From: Rotaria macrura
Taxonomy: Eukaryota > Rotifera > Eurotatoria > Philodinida > Philodinidae
Reading direction: 5' to 3'
DNA: 64,000 nucleotides
Assembly: GCA_900239685.1 (NCBI GenBank)
Contig: OENT01000577.1
Location: 31,953 to 95,952 of the forward strand
Shown: one piece after another, positions 13,731 to 26,494 of the stretch
Numbering within the stretch: position 1 is the first letter of the stretch
How the letters are laid out: each line of letters begins with the position of its first letter
The notes under the pieces: model-generated
What the model was told of the DNA's origin: nothing
Seen by the model: the letters and a program-made list of their open reading frames with translations, nothing else
Databases searched by the model: none
Translations under genes and position numbers: made by a program

Positions 13731-13734
13731 AACG

Positions 13735-14080
13735 TATATCCGTTACGGAATGCTTACTCGACGCAGTTATATGTAGTAGTGGCGCCAGAAACTTCCTTGA
13801 GGATGGACTGAGCATACCCTCGACCATCCCTGACACTGCTATAAAACTTTGCTTCAAGGGCTTTCGAAAATTTTCAGGGTGGGTTCAACTTCGCCTCGGG
13901 TGAGATGAGCCCACGCCTCACGCTGCCACTAGTTATACGGACCGTAACATCATTAAAATATGGCCGTACAAGACCCTTTATTACTGTGCCCAGAAACAGT
14001 AGCGTATACGGCCCTATTTTAATGATGTTACCATCCGTATAACTGCGCCAAGTAAACGGTCCGTATCGTTCGACCTGGGA
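13735..14080. mobile_element. Foldback element interrupted by a small MITE
   Basis: Inner arms 13932-13969 and 14004-14042 are inverted copies (GTTATACGG..CGTAACATCATTAAAATA...GGCCGTA). The homology continues outward: TTACTTGGCGCAGTTATAC just right of the right arm (read on the minus strand) matches TTACTCGACGCAGTTATAT just left of 13774. The left arm is therefore split by the intervening 13774-13931 segment. Outer limits are approximate. This looks like an old foldback/MITE that received a second insertion. Confidence 0.65.
13774..13931. mobile_element. Short hAT-like MITE nested in the foldback
   Basis: The 158-bp insert begins TAGTAGTGGCG and ends with the inverted copy of TAGTGGCAGCG (8 of 11 matches, differences all transitions). 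It is flanked by GTTATATG on the left and GTTATACG on the right, an 8-bp duplication with one change, the length typical of hAT transposons. It is GC-richer than its surroundings and has no coding capacity, so it must be non-autonomous. Confidence 0.6.
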
Positions 14081-15723
14081 AATCATGATCTTTGCAATTG
14101 CAAATACTACTGGGACACTCTCTCGTTCCGAGAATAGTTGATCAGTTGTATCAAAAAATGAAATCTGTCTTGAACATTCTTCAGTCAGCACATTTTTACT
14201 GTTTAATTTCTCTGATGATGATGAAAGAACTTAAATAGGGAACATTAAAATCAATTTACATTGTATCAATGACAATAACTATTCTATTTTTCTGCTGTTT
14301 AATCTCTTGTAGAATGTTAACTGAAAACAGATGCTTGGAGACTAAACGATGCACACAATGTCAAAATATTCTTTAATTGATAGTCTCATTATTTTATTTA
14401 CTAGAGAATGGATCATCAAGGTTTAGAATAATTTGATTCTATAATTAATATGTTCTCATGGGATATATGGTTTCATTTGATAATGAACTCAGCATACTTG
14501 ACCGAACGAAAAATGCGTTGAAATGAGACACATGTTGATTGGACGTGCTCTATTTACTTTAAACAATCTTCTTCGATCGAAGAATCAGCTCAGAATAGAA
14601 AAACATTCGATTGTTCCTTCTTATTGAATTATTTAATTACATGCATAGAATAAAAGATGTAAGTTGTACGGTGATCATGATTTGCAACATATTATTGTCC
14701 AAGGACATGCTGATCGATATCATATGTATGACAGATGATTCATTCAAATAGTCTATTGGGGAAAATGTCATTCGGCATCAAGTTCTCACCGATTTCAACA
14801 GACTCCTAGTGATTTTTTCACTTACATTGCGAAATATTGTACGTTAACTTGATAGATAAAGGGAAAAATCAAAACAGTAATTATACCAGAGAAATTACAG
14901 CAAGGTTTTAAATAAAATAAAATTCTTTATGAGTTATTACATATGTACTTTCGTGGAAAATGCTGAAATTCAATTCAACATTATGAAAGAAAATGAGATT
15001 TTCATTTCATTCAAAACCTGATGGATTTAGCCATGCGTTCATTTCTTAATTTTTCATTGAAGCCTAATCCGAAGTAACAAATATCATATGAAATGAACAT
15101 ATGACGTCTTATAAGATTGACCAGCTGACACATCATACTTGAAAAATACTTTTGTAGTTAAATATGCCTTCTGATTTACCACGAGCAGTATCACATGATG
15201 CTTTTTTTCCAAAACGAAGTCTGATTATTCTCCTATGAGCATGTTGTATCAAAAAGATATGTGGAGAAAAATGGTCTCATTAGAACTCTTCTTCTTCAAT
15301 GTTCCACCTTTTCCAAAACAACTGGTTATAGCTATTTAATTCTCAGAAGTCAGAGACAACTAATTATGTTTATCTTGATTTTCAACGTTACAAACTTGTT
15401 TGTCGGTTCCAGTCCGAATAAATAATGCCTGTGTCAAAAATTGAGGATAAACGAGAACACTCAGCAAAATAATAATGCACCACTATTCGATGCTTCCCTT
15501 ATTTTGATTCCGTGAGCAGTTAACTGAGAAGAACTCACCGAATGTCAAAAAATGACTAATCTACGAAAGGTGCTTCTTTGAATAGTAATGATATCGCACA
15601 TGTTGAATGGATGGGATAACACCTTATGTGAACATAATCTATGACGTACAGTATAAGGCACATGCACACATACTACATCGAACACTAAACCATATCGGCA
15701 GCCCGATTCTGTTGTTCCACGAT

Positions 15724-15809
15724 CGTGATGTCACTCAAACTCAATAATTATATCATGTGATAATTCACAGAGCTAGCAGTTCATTCATGAGTTTGCTTTT
15801 GACATCACG
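15724..15809. repeat. Small inverted repeat
   Basis: CGTGATGTCACTCAAACTCA (15724-15743) is repeated inverted as TGAGTTTGCTTTTGACATCACG (split here only by a two-base insertion), with an AT-rich loop of about 44 bases that is itself partly palindromic. Probably a short foldback element. Confidence 0.55.
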
Positions 15810-16699
15810 TGTACTCTTCTGTCTCGACAAACAAAACATTGATGAACGTTTTCAGTGTTAATGGAAATGAAGTTTATGAACGATGATTCTACATGTGTCC
15901 TCGGAATTCTTCGTTTCAAAATTAATAAGAAGATCATAGTTTTCTTTAGTACACAAACAATTATTCGTATTTCTACTTCCTCGTGAAGGATACTTCTTCC
16001 CTTTTCTAGATTCTTCTCAAGATTAATTCATCAGAAGAAATCGTAACCTTCGGTCTGATAAATGATGTGGAGTGGAACAAAACTTGTCCTTGTATAGTTC
16101 GAAGTTTCCATACACTACCTCGTGTATGATATTATGAGAACATGGCTGGAAAATATACCCATTTTTCATACCCGTCCCTTCGAAATGGTTAGGAAAATCG
16201 ATTTGAAACACTTTCTTCACATAGATTGATTGCTATTGAGGATAAACAGTATAGTCTAGGTTTTGTTATATATTTACTGTTTCTAGAAAAACTTCAAAAT
16301 ATTCGATCTGTCCTCAACAATGTTTGTTTTGTTTTCACCAAGAAGAGCTTTGTTGATAGCCACCAGAATTCACCCAAGGGAAAGTTTTTCCAGATATAAA
16401 AAAGCTATCCATCCACAATAGTACCTTGCACGTGTGGAGAATTTTCCAGCTTGATATATCTGACAATGCCCGGGGAAATCGGGACAAAACAGGAGCTTTT
16501 CCACTAAAACACTAATTTTGAGAAAACCGTAAAACAACAAAAGCATAGAAGTCGATTATGAGCGTAGATTCGGTGTAGAGATGCGCCTATGAATTACAGC
16601 TGTGGTAAAATACCTCTATCGTCAGTTACGTCTTCCTCCTCGTAGTTATTCATAGTAACACACGAAATTCGCATAGTCCCCATAAGAGAAAGTGGTATA

Positions 16700-17100
16700 T
16701 TTCTTGCAATAGATTGCTAGTCATGTCACTTTCATCTAGCAATTCTGAGAAAATCATGACATTCTCAATATTCACTGGCTTTTGTAGAGTGAACCGTTTT
16801 CGATTGATTTCAAGCTCTGTCATCTTTCTTTTCCTACCGTCGGAAGCTAGCGCGTTTTATGATCTGCTCAACATTTCGAACGATAGAGTGTTAGCGGATA
16901 AAGTCATGTCAGATCTTGTTCGCTTCTCTTCTCTTGACAATCTTTTGTTCGAGGATACCCTCAATGATGTACTGGACACATTGTTTACGAATTACTTCAA
17001 CTTTGATTTTGTTTTTTTTCTTTCCGTTGGAGACTTGTTTTGCTACGTATTCTCTACAGTGCTAACAGTATACGTAGTGCAGGGATAGGTATACGTTCAG
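16700..17100 (-). pseudogene. Possible decayed coding region, family unknown
   Basis: On the minus strand one frame gives EYVAKQVSNGKKKNKIK then VQYIIEGILEQKIVKRREANK, preceded by a possible TAG acceptor, and stops at about 16900. A different frame continues with MTELEINRKRFTLQKPVNIE. Charged, helix-like composition in two frames is what a frameshifted gene would look like, but the plus strand also has a 124-codon open frame here (16714-17088) and no family is recognised. Low certainty. Confidence 0.2.
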
Positions 17101-19817
17101 TTCTGTTCAGTGTTTGTCCGTTCCGAACTATTGTTCGTCGATAGACTTGGTGCCTTTGCATTTGAATTACTACCGGAAGATTTTATAATGAATCGTTCAA
17201 ATATTCATCAAAATAGAGAATTGTAATTGCCGATATCCTCGATGGTACTAGATATGTATCATCACTGGATGATTTCACGACGAATCCTGTACATATTCCT
17301 TTCAATGGAACGTTATGATCATTGATGTCTGTGATGATTCCACGGGTCCATTGTTATTGAATGATTTCTCGGCTAATGTCATTCGAAATCTCTGCATTGA
17401 AAAGTTGTACTTTCTGATCGTGTAAATGTTTCGACGACTGGAGTATTTTAGAACAGTTTTTCTTGTTGTATTGTTCATTTTCAATGTCATCGGTTTATGA
17501 AGTTTTCCATGTCCGTTTACACTCGCAGACCCATTGAACTGTGAATGTGTGCTTCGATGTCTGATTTATGTTCTTCATAGATTGAATATGATTTAGTTAG
17601 GCATGGAAATCATTTTAGGTATGATACCGTTGAAGTATGATATGAGGTCTGATTGATTTGTTCAATTTGATTTATGTCTGGTGTGGTCGATATGATGCGA
17701 TCCGTCGTAATTTTTCGTTTTGGGATGGTTATTCGAAAGATCTTGTTCTTTTTTCTTGATGTCAAGTGACGAAGAGTTTATCGAGTTTAAAAATAGTTTT
17801 AAGAACGGGGCTTATGAAATGTAATTTCGTCGAAAATAATACGAAAATGTTAATCGAGTGGAAACTGAAGTCAGGCAGTTTGTTACAAAGCTTGTAAATT
17901 GAAAATTTGTGAATGAAATATCATCATTCTCCGTTCGGATACCATGTGAGTTTTTTAATTAGCCTATAAGTTTAAGCAAGGTATCGCAAACTGATCTTAT
18001 AGATGAATAGAGATTCTGCTGATGCTGTACAAATATAATCATTTTATGAAATATGAACTTGAAAAACTATCAGGAATGGTGCTTTACGAAGAATGGAGTT
18101 ATTTTGATGTTGCGGGTTATGTTCATATACCATTTGTTGATTGTAAATGAATGAGAAGGAACAGACTGGTAGATGCATAAGAGAAGAAATACAAATGGCC
18201 AATCCCCTGTCACTATTCAAGTGTTAGCCGAAGAGTTTACAAGATTCATGAAAATAAGTCTGTTTGAAACTCATGTGTTATTCGAAGAGTTGATCTTCGT
18301 GATGGTTGAAGTATTATGTTGATTCCTGAATACGATAAATGTAGAGATGACCATATTGAACATTACATGGTAATAAAACTGCTTTCGGGCTTGTTTTGTT
18401 CATATATTAAATATCTTTTGTAAGTGAACCCATAAAATGTAAGGAGTGAACAGTGTTGAATAGTATGCAGACTACTGTTCGTCTGCTACCATTCAATTAT
18501 GTCATCTTCGCATTAAATGTTACATGAAAGTTCATAGAGTTTCATGCAACGCAAACTTTAAAAACTACTCTACATCATGCGTTTTTCATGTAAATCAGTT
18601 CATGTGCATTAGATATTTTGTAAGAAACACTAAAAAACCAAAGGAGTATCAACAACGACAAGGTAGATCAATAAGTTTTCCGCTCATGAGCATGATTTTC
18701 TTTAATCCCGCAAAATATATCAGATATTCTCCCGCTCTCATGTCTGACAATATGTCATGGTAGTTGAATTAAGATCAGCCAGATTTATTCTGATATTGCA
18801 CAAGTATCCAATTCAGCGTTTGCTATTGAGAATGATTTCTTTCAGTTGATGGTTGGTGAATGAAGTCTAACATGTTCATGATCAAATATGATAGAGAACT
18901 CAATGTATCTTGTTGCGTATCAATGATTCAGCATTACAACAGAGACATGAATAATTCATAATAAGTTTCCATGCTTATATTCTGTGACATCCACAATCTT
19001 TGCTTTTTCAATATTTTAAATTCAATCATGTGCTATTACAGACTATTTTGAATCATAATGGCATTCAAATACTTGAGATTTTTCCAGCTCAACTTTCATC
19101 TTCAAATTGATTATTCAGAACGTATCAAGGATGTACAGTATTAATATGAATCATGATATTTTTCTTTTTCGTACCCTTTTATGTATTATTGTTGTATTTG
19201 AATAAGAAAAATAATCGTATGCTAAACGAATGAGCGATAAAATTCTCTTCTTGAATTGATATTGGAAAAAAGTTTTGTGTATTTGTTTTTGATGAGCCTA
19301 TAATGAACACAAAATAAAAGATCTGCGTGCTGGAATATACAGCATTGGTTTAATTTTCTGGATTTTTCACTTGTGAAGTTCGTTCGTAAGAAAAGAATAC
19401 TGTGATTTTCGGTAGACGATGTACGGACTGAAGAAATCTTAGTAAGAAAACATTATTCGAGAAGTTTTACAAAAGCAACAACATGTCAGGAAAATCATTG
19501 CAAACCATTGTATCCGACCGTCGAATCCAATGGTTGTTCCATGATTCGAAATCTCATCGGATTTCGTCGACTAGTTGAATTGGTATCGAATTTTTCAATC
19601 ACTATGAGAATTGGCAAATTCTATCATTAGTAGACGTTAAATCAATCTGATTTTATGCACGTAGAAACTGCTTCAGTAGAAATCTTTCATGCAGCTTAAC
19701 CGTTTAGATCCATACGAAAATGAATGGTTTTTCGTTTTTAAACAACTGCTAGCGTCGTTGACAATTAGTTCCTTGCAGTGGATTTAAAATTCTTGCTAAT
19801 GGTCAAACACAACATAC

Positions 19818-20445
19818 CTGTATTTACTCGGCTTCGATCCGATTCGTCTTTTTTCTCATTCGCTTCATGATTAAAAGATATTTTGAGAACGTTGCTCCAA
19901 TCAATACTTTGGATCTGTAGTATGGGAGGGTTGAGTTCGATTGTTGATGGTCGACGAATATCATCAGTCAACTGTTCCAATTCTTTCATCCAATGATTGA
20001 TATCAGTTTCCACAAAACTTTCTAATATCTTCTGTTCTTTTAATTCTTTTCCGAGTTGTTCAACTTTCTGTTTCAGTTGATCATATTCTTCTTTCCGAGA
20101 AGATAGATGTTCAACAATCACACGTGCGTCATTGGCTGCTTGCGAAACACTCTCGATTGTACTGACTTTCCATGCATCGATTTGTTTCAGTAAAGTAACA
20201 GTAGCATCACTATTGCCTGATGGCCTTGATTCGCGACGAATAGCAGTTTTTATCTTTTGCATTAAGTTATTGCGAACGTTAAACACATTGTGTAAATCTT
20301 TGGCAAGTTTCCTTCGATGTTCATTGAAATGTTTACGACACATTTCTTTTAGACAACCTTTACACAACGTTATTGAAGTCACTTCTTGTGGAAAACACAC
20401 ATTGCACACATCCTTTGGTGTCACATTTCTCATATCTGAGACCAT
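19818..20445 (-). CDS. B-box-like zinc finger / coiled-coil protein, 5' exon
   Basis: The exon encodes about 209 residues from MVSDMRNVTPKDVCNVC. Residues 14-45 hold a B-box-like set of ligands, C..C........C..C...C..HFNEH, followed by a long coiled coil (about residues 50-175, e.g. KEEYDQLKQKVEQLGKELKE) and then PPILQIQSIDWSNVLKISF. The exon probably ends at a GTATGT donor (19817); reading on gives a stop at 19765. B-box proteins of this plan (finger, coil, then often NHL or similar repeats) are numerous in bdelloid rotifers to my knowledge. I found no downstream exon, so the gene is incomplete or short. Substrate or partner unknown. Confidence 0.7.
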
Positions 20446-21890
20446 TTTAAAATTTGCTTGTTCTGAAGTTCGAACGAATGTATATTTCCGAAAAGATAAA
20501 AAAATGAACTTTTAACCCAACTAAAATAGACATTCTTTTCATGTCGTATTTGGCTAATATTAATGGTATAATTTTAATGCTAGTATTTGTTGTAGAACGA
20601 TTATTTTTCGTATGTTATATGCAGTGCAGGAGGAGTGTGGTTACTCTATCGATGGGATTCTCCAATATTATACTTGCTAACAATCTGAAGAACTCAGTAC
20701 TTATTAGAACTATGAACCGAAATCAGCGAAATGAACTACAATTTATATTTTTTATAAGTAAAAAGATATATATATATACATATATGCTAGGATGCATGGC
20801 ATTGAATAATGCATGCATTGTCTTGTAATTCTATGACCCTGAAAAGGAGCACAGGCATGTATACTGATGATAGCAGAACGAACTCTCTTACATTCATCTA
20901 ACGGTTGAATAATCCCAAAATATTCTGTTATTTTGAGACGAGACATCATCACCGATACAAACTGTCACTTAGCTGTAGTCTCTGTTAAGGTTTTTCTCTT
21001 TGTATGAAATGGACATGACTAAAGACGTGAACAACTTTAGTAAAATCCTAAACGAAAGGGATGATGATAACGCTACTTCGTTCATTTATGAATGTTAGCT
21101 CACTGATTCAACGATAAATCACTTGAGTTGAAACAAGCTTCAATACTTGAATTCAATTTTTATTATTCACATGTACGAATCAGTCATAGGATAGTTACAA
21201 GTTTGAAAGCTATTTCCCATACAAATGAAAGATTTACACGTAAATAATAATCGAATATCAAGTACAATATAAAATTGCACATATGAAAACTGCCAATGAA
21301 AAAAGAAATCTACTCAAACTTACTAATTTCTGGAATCGATATTCTAATTTATTTTAAATTTTGATGATTAAAGTGATGGTAACTATTCTCGGTAGATTAC
21401 TTTTGTTTGTGTGCAAAACAACTTTGTGTAGGACGAATGCAGCACACAGAGAAAACCGTAAACGCTTGACAAAGATAAGAAGAAACGTATTATCATTCAT
21501 TTTTTTCTTGCCCTCTTGATATGGCTCACATTCGATTGGTTGAGCTAGTTTACTCTGATAAATATATGTAAAGAAAAACATTTGATGTAAAATTAAATCG
21601 AGCCTTGACAATTTGCAGACTTTCTTATTCTGTAGAGAATACAAGTGACACTGAATATGACGCTAAAACAAAAAGATCCGCTTCTTAAACTTTTTAGATC
21701 AAATCTAAATTTATTGAATTACTGGTACGGAAAACGAATATGCATTACGATGTGCTATAATTTTTATAATATCAAGATAAAGTCTACTAAGACCGGCAAA
21801 ATCAATACGCTTTCATTAAATTACTGAAATGGTAACACATATGAAAAATGAGGATTACTTATTTTAATAGAACCAACAGTAGGCTTTAGT
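20446..21890. other. Non-coding stretch upstream of the B-box gene
   Basis: Several frames of 60-96 codons on both strands overlap each other, are AT-rich and show no motif. I see no gene here. Confidence 0.4.
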
Positions 21891-21896
21891 GAGACT

Positions 21897-22055
21897 AGAA
21901 CATGGATTCGAGACCTGGGGGACAAACTATTGCCAGTACCGAATCCCGATTGTCCCGTCCCCAAAAATTTTCCGGGGCAGTCCCATTTGTCCCACGGGGC
22001 AGGACGAAAGGGATTTTTTGGGATTCGGGACTATACCGAAGGACTGTAACATGGA
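21897..22055. repeat. GC-rich island with GTCCC repeats, probable element remnant
   Basis: Sharp rise in GC in AT-rich DNA. GTCCC-type motifs recur (GTCCCGTCCCC, AGTCCCATTTGTCCC), and ACCGAATCCC near 21938-21947 is answered by the inverted GGGATTCGGG at 22020-22029. No clear target duplication was found. It resembles the terminal or internal part of a small DNA transposon. Confidence 0.4.
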
Positions 22056-22738
22056 TGCATACTGTTATTATTGTGATTTTCTATTTACCTTAACCTTCAA
22101 TAAGTTTTCGTAAATTTAATTTGTTTACATTGTGACAAGTAGGCGTCACGTTTTCAAAAATTAAATCATCTCCCAACTCTATGTTTGAAAATGGTATTAC
22201 AATGAATGATGATTCATTGTAGAAATCGAACCGTACTGTCACACATTCATCAATCGAGAAAACTGGTTATACTGACAATAGATAAGATTTCAACAAAACG
22301 ATTATTGTTGATGACTGTAGAAGAACATGTGATGTCTCATAACTCAACAACATCATATGATACATAAATCAAAATTTAAGAAAAACATAAGCATCAATAA
22401 CTTGAATTCAGAAACATCAGAAATTTTCTTGTTAAATGAATCTGTCTAGATTTTTAATAATGAATTTTTCATTATTTATCATCTTTAAATGGTTCTCATT
22501 ATGTTACTAATTTACTCTATGATGATTTCTAAAAAATCTACTATTGATTGATTTGAGAATTTATATTCATGTGCGTTTTAAAGAACAAAAAATAGTATTC
22601 GAGAGAAGTCTATCATGCAATATACACCATTAAATCGCACTCATTGTTTACGAAATCCGTAAATTTTCAATACAATTAAAGCACCATTGTAACGGACAAA
22701 CATATTTGTATCATGTTTTCTTCTGTTTGACTTCGTGC

Positions 22739-22973
22739 ATAGTCTACAGGGGCGTACCGAAGTCTCGAAAGCAGGGGGGGCGTAACGACCCCCCATCTCA
22801 ATATTTCAAAAGCAGGGGGGGCGTAAGGCCTTTATTCATATCAATTCAGCAACTAAAGTCCCCAGAAAAGAGCTTTTTTTCAATTTTTTTGTACCAAAAA
22901 CACAAAATTTTCAAAAGCAGGGGGGCGTAAAGCCCCCCCACGCCCCCCCGGTCGGTACGCCCCTGATAGTCTA
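22739..22973. mobile_element. hAT-type MITE with 8-bp target duplication
   Basis: The 219-bp element 22747-22965 starts CAGGGGCGTACCGA and ends TCGGTACGCCCCTG, a perfect 14-bp terminal inverted repeat. It is flanked on both sides by ATAGTCTA (22739-22746 and 22966-22973), a perfect 8-bp duplication diagnostic of hAT-superfamily insertion. Inside, a motif AAGCAGGGGGG(G)CGTAA occurs three times (about 22769, 22810, 22915). No coding capacity, so it was moved by a transposase encoded elsewhere. Perfect ends and duplication suggest recent insertion. Confidence 0.92.
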
Positions 22974-24805
22974 TCACACGTATACTCAGTGTGAAATACA
23001 GAATTCACGATTGTTCGTTTCACACTTTCATTCAAAACTATGAATAGAATAGAAAAATGCGACAAGTCGCAATCAAAATAATTATTTTGCATATCGAATA
23101 TCAAATCTAACGAACTTCCTATCGAAATTTCAAAAAGAAAACATGTGTATTTGAACATCAAAATTGAAAACAACCTTCGAATGAAACCTCTATGACTCTT
23201 CAACCATTAGATCACCGTGAAACAGAATAATGAAAGCAGTGCTATTTTGAGAAAATAAATAACATTCACGATTACTCTACGATATTTCACATAGTAATTA
23301 AATTAGATACTTAGATATTCATTGCCATCACGTAGAAATGAATAATTTAGATCGAGAAACGCGTTGATAAATATTTATATATATATTTATCTATCGATAA
23401 AAGTATGTACATAGCTACGTAGTTCTATTTTATCTCGGGGGTTGTTCTCACTCTTTGATATCAATCAGACAAGAATCTTCGTCGTCAGATCAATCGAAGA
23501 AAATAAAAAGAACTGTAAATATTGATGGTAAACTCATTAGTAAAACTATAACTAAAATAATGATTGATCTAACGAGCCAATGCCAGAGAGATAAAACTAT
23601 GATTAAATATATATACGCAGACTATCTTGGAGTAGGCAATTGTTTTTATATGATTTTATAGTCATGTTATACAACAAAGTTTTTCGAAGATTTAACTGAA
23701 ACTTAAACAAAATAATAGACACACAATCAACTCCTTCTTACATTCAATAATGAATTTTTTTATTCGTAGAAAACAAAGCTTTATTGAGCATTGGTGATGG
23801 TTTAATAGATATCTTTGTCATTTTTATATCTGCTTTAATATTTTATTCAAGCCAATACAATATTTGTTTTTCGAGAAATTTCTAATGTTATCACCTGAAG
23901 AAGTTGACGAAAGACAAGAATTTCTCAAATCATTTTTATTGATAATAGTGTTCTGTTTTCATTTTCGATATTGTATATAGTATTAATACAATCGCAATCA
24001 TATTTAGTACCAATCCAAAATGTACGATTGTTTCTCAGTGAATCTACACAAACCGCTCATCAAAATATAGAATTACAATCTTCAATTAGGATCTATTGTA
24101 AACTTTTCTTCTTTCTCTCTTAAATCTATGAAATAAAAAGACGTCATCAAGAGTAAAGAATATCTTCCATTCTAAAATTCATATCTGTACAATGTTTTCA
24201 AGATTCGTATCAAACCCTTTGGAATTAAATCGACAGCCTTAAATCTTTTCATGTTGTGACTAATACGTAATTAAATTCAAATCTGAATCGAGTTGTAAAG
24301 TTTTTCGTCTCAAACTCAAATCTTTTCTAGATTTGTTGCGTTTTTATGATAACTCCATCAATAAGTATATTCTTTCGTTTCTTTTCAAAGGAAGAAAAGT
24401 TATTGTTCATGAATATGTATGGATTCGTTAAATAAAACAATCAAAAACAAACATATGTATGTTGATAGTTGAATAAAAGGATTTCTACAAGAAATCACGT
24501 ATCGGCATGTTTGTTTTTTAATAGCATATGATTTTTATTTTCCACCTAGAATTACAATTAAATCCGATAAGAGCACTATAGTAACGAAATCCTTTTTGTA
24601 GATTTAAAAATTTTTATTATTTCATGGAATACCGAAAACTAGAGAAAACATATATGGATATTAAAATCTTTTCCTGTTTTTGCTTTCTAAAGTAAACGAT
24701 ACTTGACTTGAAACTTATGCTAGTAGTAACAACATCCAAACATTTAAAAAGAGGGAACAATGATTCAAAATTGTACGCAGTGTCTTTATGAAAATAGAAA
24801 ATAGA
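22974..24805. other. Non-coding stretch
   Basis: AT-rich with no recognised gene. A plus-strand frame at 23455-23661 (Ser/Lys-rich, RQESSSSDQSKKIKRTV) could be an isolated exon, but nothing supports it further. Confidence 0.35.
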
Positions 24806-25310
24806 TCACTCGAATAATTTACAAAATTCATCAAATGAAATTTTTCCATCACCACCTGCATCTACTGATTTAATGATAGCATCAATATCTTTTCGACTTA
24901 AATGTCTTCCCATGCGTGATAGTATATGACTGAGTTCTTCAGCTGTAATGTAACCATTACCATCTTCATCAAATTTTTGAAATGCTGCGTGTAAATCTTG
25001 TGTCGAATGTTTTTTAAAAAATGATGAGCCCATGACTTTTTTAAATTCGGCAAAATCAATTTCACCACTATGATCACTATCCATTTGGTTTAATAATGCC
25101 CCCACTTCTTTGTCACTAGCTTTAATATTTAATGCTTGAAGTATGCGTTTTAATTCTGATTTTGATATTTTACCCGAATGATCTAAAAATGCAAGCACTC
25201 AATCGTCCATGTTTATTTTTTTTTGTATACTCGATTTCTAACATACCAGTGTCAAAAAGATCAAATGCTTCACGTAATTCACGTTCTTGACTTGCTGTTA
25301 GTTGAGCCAT
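24806..25310 (-). CDS. Calmodulin-like protein with four EF-hands
   Basis: Two exons, 25310-25247 and 25182-24806, give 146 residues (calmodulin is 149). It begins MAQLTASQERELREAFDLFD, and the splice restores DTDHSGKISKSE. Loops in order: DTDHSGKISKSE, DSDHSGEIDFAE, DEDGNGYITAEE and DAGGDGKISFDE. The first three have the acidic 1, 3 and 12 positions of canonical loops; the fourth has Gly at position 3, so it may bind calcium more weakly. The linker (MGSSFFKKHSTQDLHAAF) differs from true calmodulin, so this is a calmodulin/centrin-like sensor rather than calmodulin itself. Targets unknown. The 64-base intron has a GTATGT donor and TTTTTAG acceptor. Confidence 0.92.
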
Positions 25311-26494
25311 GAGATAAAATGATTAGAATATCTAGAAAGAGAAATTTATATTTTTGATTAACAAAAATACTGTTGCTTTCTTTCATAACCTTCACATTCT
25401 TTATTATGCTTTTGAGTTTTCTTTTCCTTTGAATGATATTCGTTGGCATAGAAAAAAAAAGCTGTTTAATTTACTTTTGCATTGACTAAGCCAAAAAGAA
25501 AAGAACTCTCACCGTTACTGCCGGAAAAAGTATGCGTTAATGTGAGTCCTCATGGGCGAATGAAAAAATTTTTCTTATTTTGTTACAGAATAGAAAAAAA
25601 ATCTTTCAAGATAAAATTTGCTTTGTCAACTTAATATTTTTCTTTTTGGAATTTTTTTATTCATATCAGTTTTGTTGGTTACACTATTGCAACAACTATT
25701 TTAGTCATCGTATGAAAATGTTTGCCAACGAAATGAAAAAAGAACTCATTGTTATACAATCATACAATAATGACAAACAAACATGATTACATCGAATACA
25801 TAAGTTGTATTGCTGTGCCTATTTTTATATCTAGTATAGTTGACAAGAGACACTATCCGATAAAATCCTATTCGATAGCAAATGAAATCAAACTTCTCGA
25901 GTGGAGTCACAATCGCCATTGATGAAACAAAAATTTATAATAATAGTTACTAAGCAGTATAGCAATAGCAAAATGTACATGGCGATTGTTTCTTTTTTAT
26001 TTCTCAAGGATTGAGTACATGTATAAATGTTTTTTTCTCTTTTTCCTTGAGCAGCAACATACACATCTCCATTAGACTTTGATTATTGAAGTATCCTTAT
26101 TGATTAATTTCAATTTTCTACAATCGATTAACTGTTGAAATTTTAGCATACTAATAAAATAGAGTGAAGACGACGAACAATGACTGCAAACATAGCATAG
26201 TTACATACTGTAAGTGGTTGAAAGTGATTCTCATTGAGTCTTAGACATGTGCAATAATTGTAATTGTATGGAAGAATTCTATTTTGATTCTGATCTCCTT
26301 AGTTTATTAGAGTTGCTTTTTTTGCATGAAATTAAAGTATACATACATACTTGTATTCGACAAATATAACAACTAAGTATATTTATTTTAAAAGTAAAAA
26401 GAAATTCAAGCACATATACTATCGTTTTTGTTACTAGAGAAAAAAAATATTTTGATCAAATCGTACAACAAAAGTTTCTTTTCTATTCAATATC
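25311..26494. other. Intergenic stretch between the EF-hand gene and PIG-F
   Basis: AT-rich. No gene, repeat or element recognised. It contains the presumed promoter of the EF-hand gene and the 3' end of PIG-F. Confidence 0.45.

Larger units (their letters stand above)
14081..19764. other. Gene-poor 5.7-kb stretch
   Basis: No recognisable gene. It holds a small inverted repeat at 15724-15809 and a possibly decayed coding patch on the minus strand near 16700-17500. The minus-strand frame at 16023-16220 (64 codons, starting KKVFQIDFPNHFEGTG) looks protein-like but matches no family I know. Confidence 0.4.

Noticed and set aside
13874..14191. 105-codon minus-strand frame as a gene
   Set aside because: It runs through the MITE and both foldback arms, so its openness follows from element sequence.
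16714..17088. 124-codon plus-strand frame as a gene
   Set aside because: Composition is hydrophobic and unpatterned, there is no recognisable motif, and the minus strand looks as coding-like. Left as a possible decayed region.
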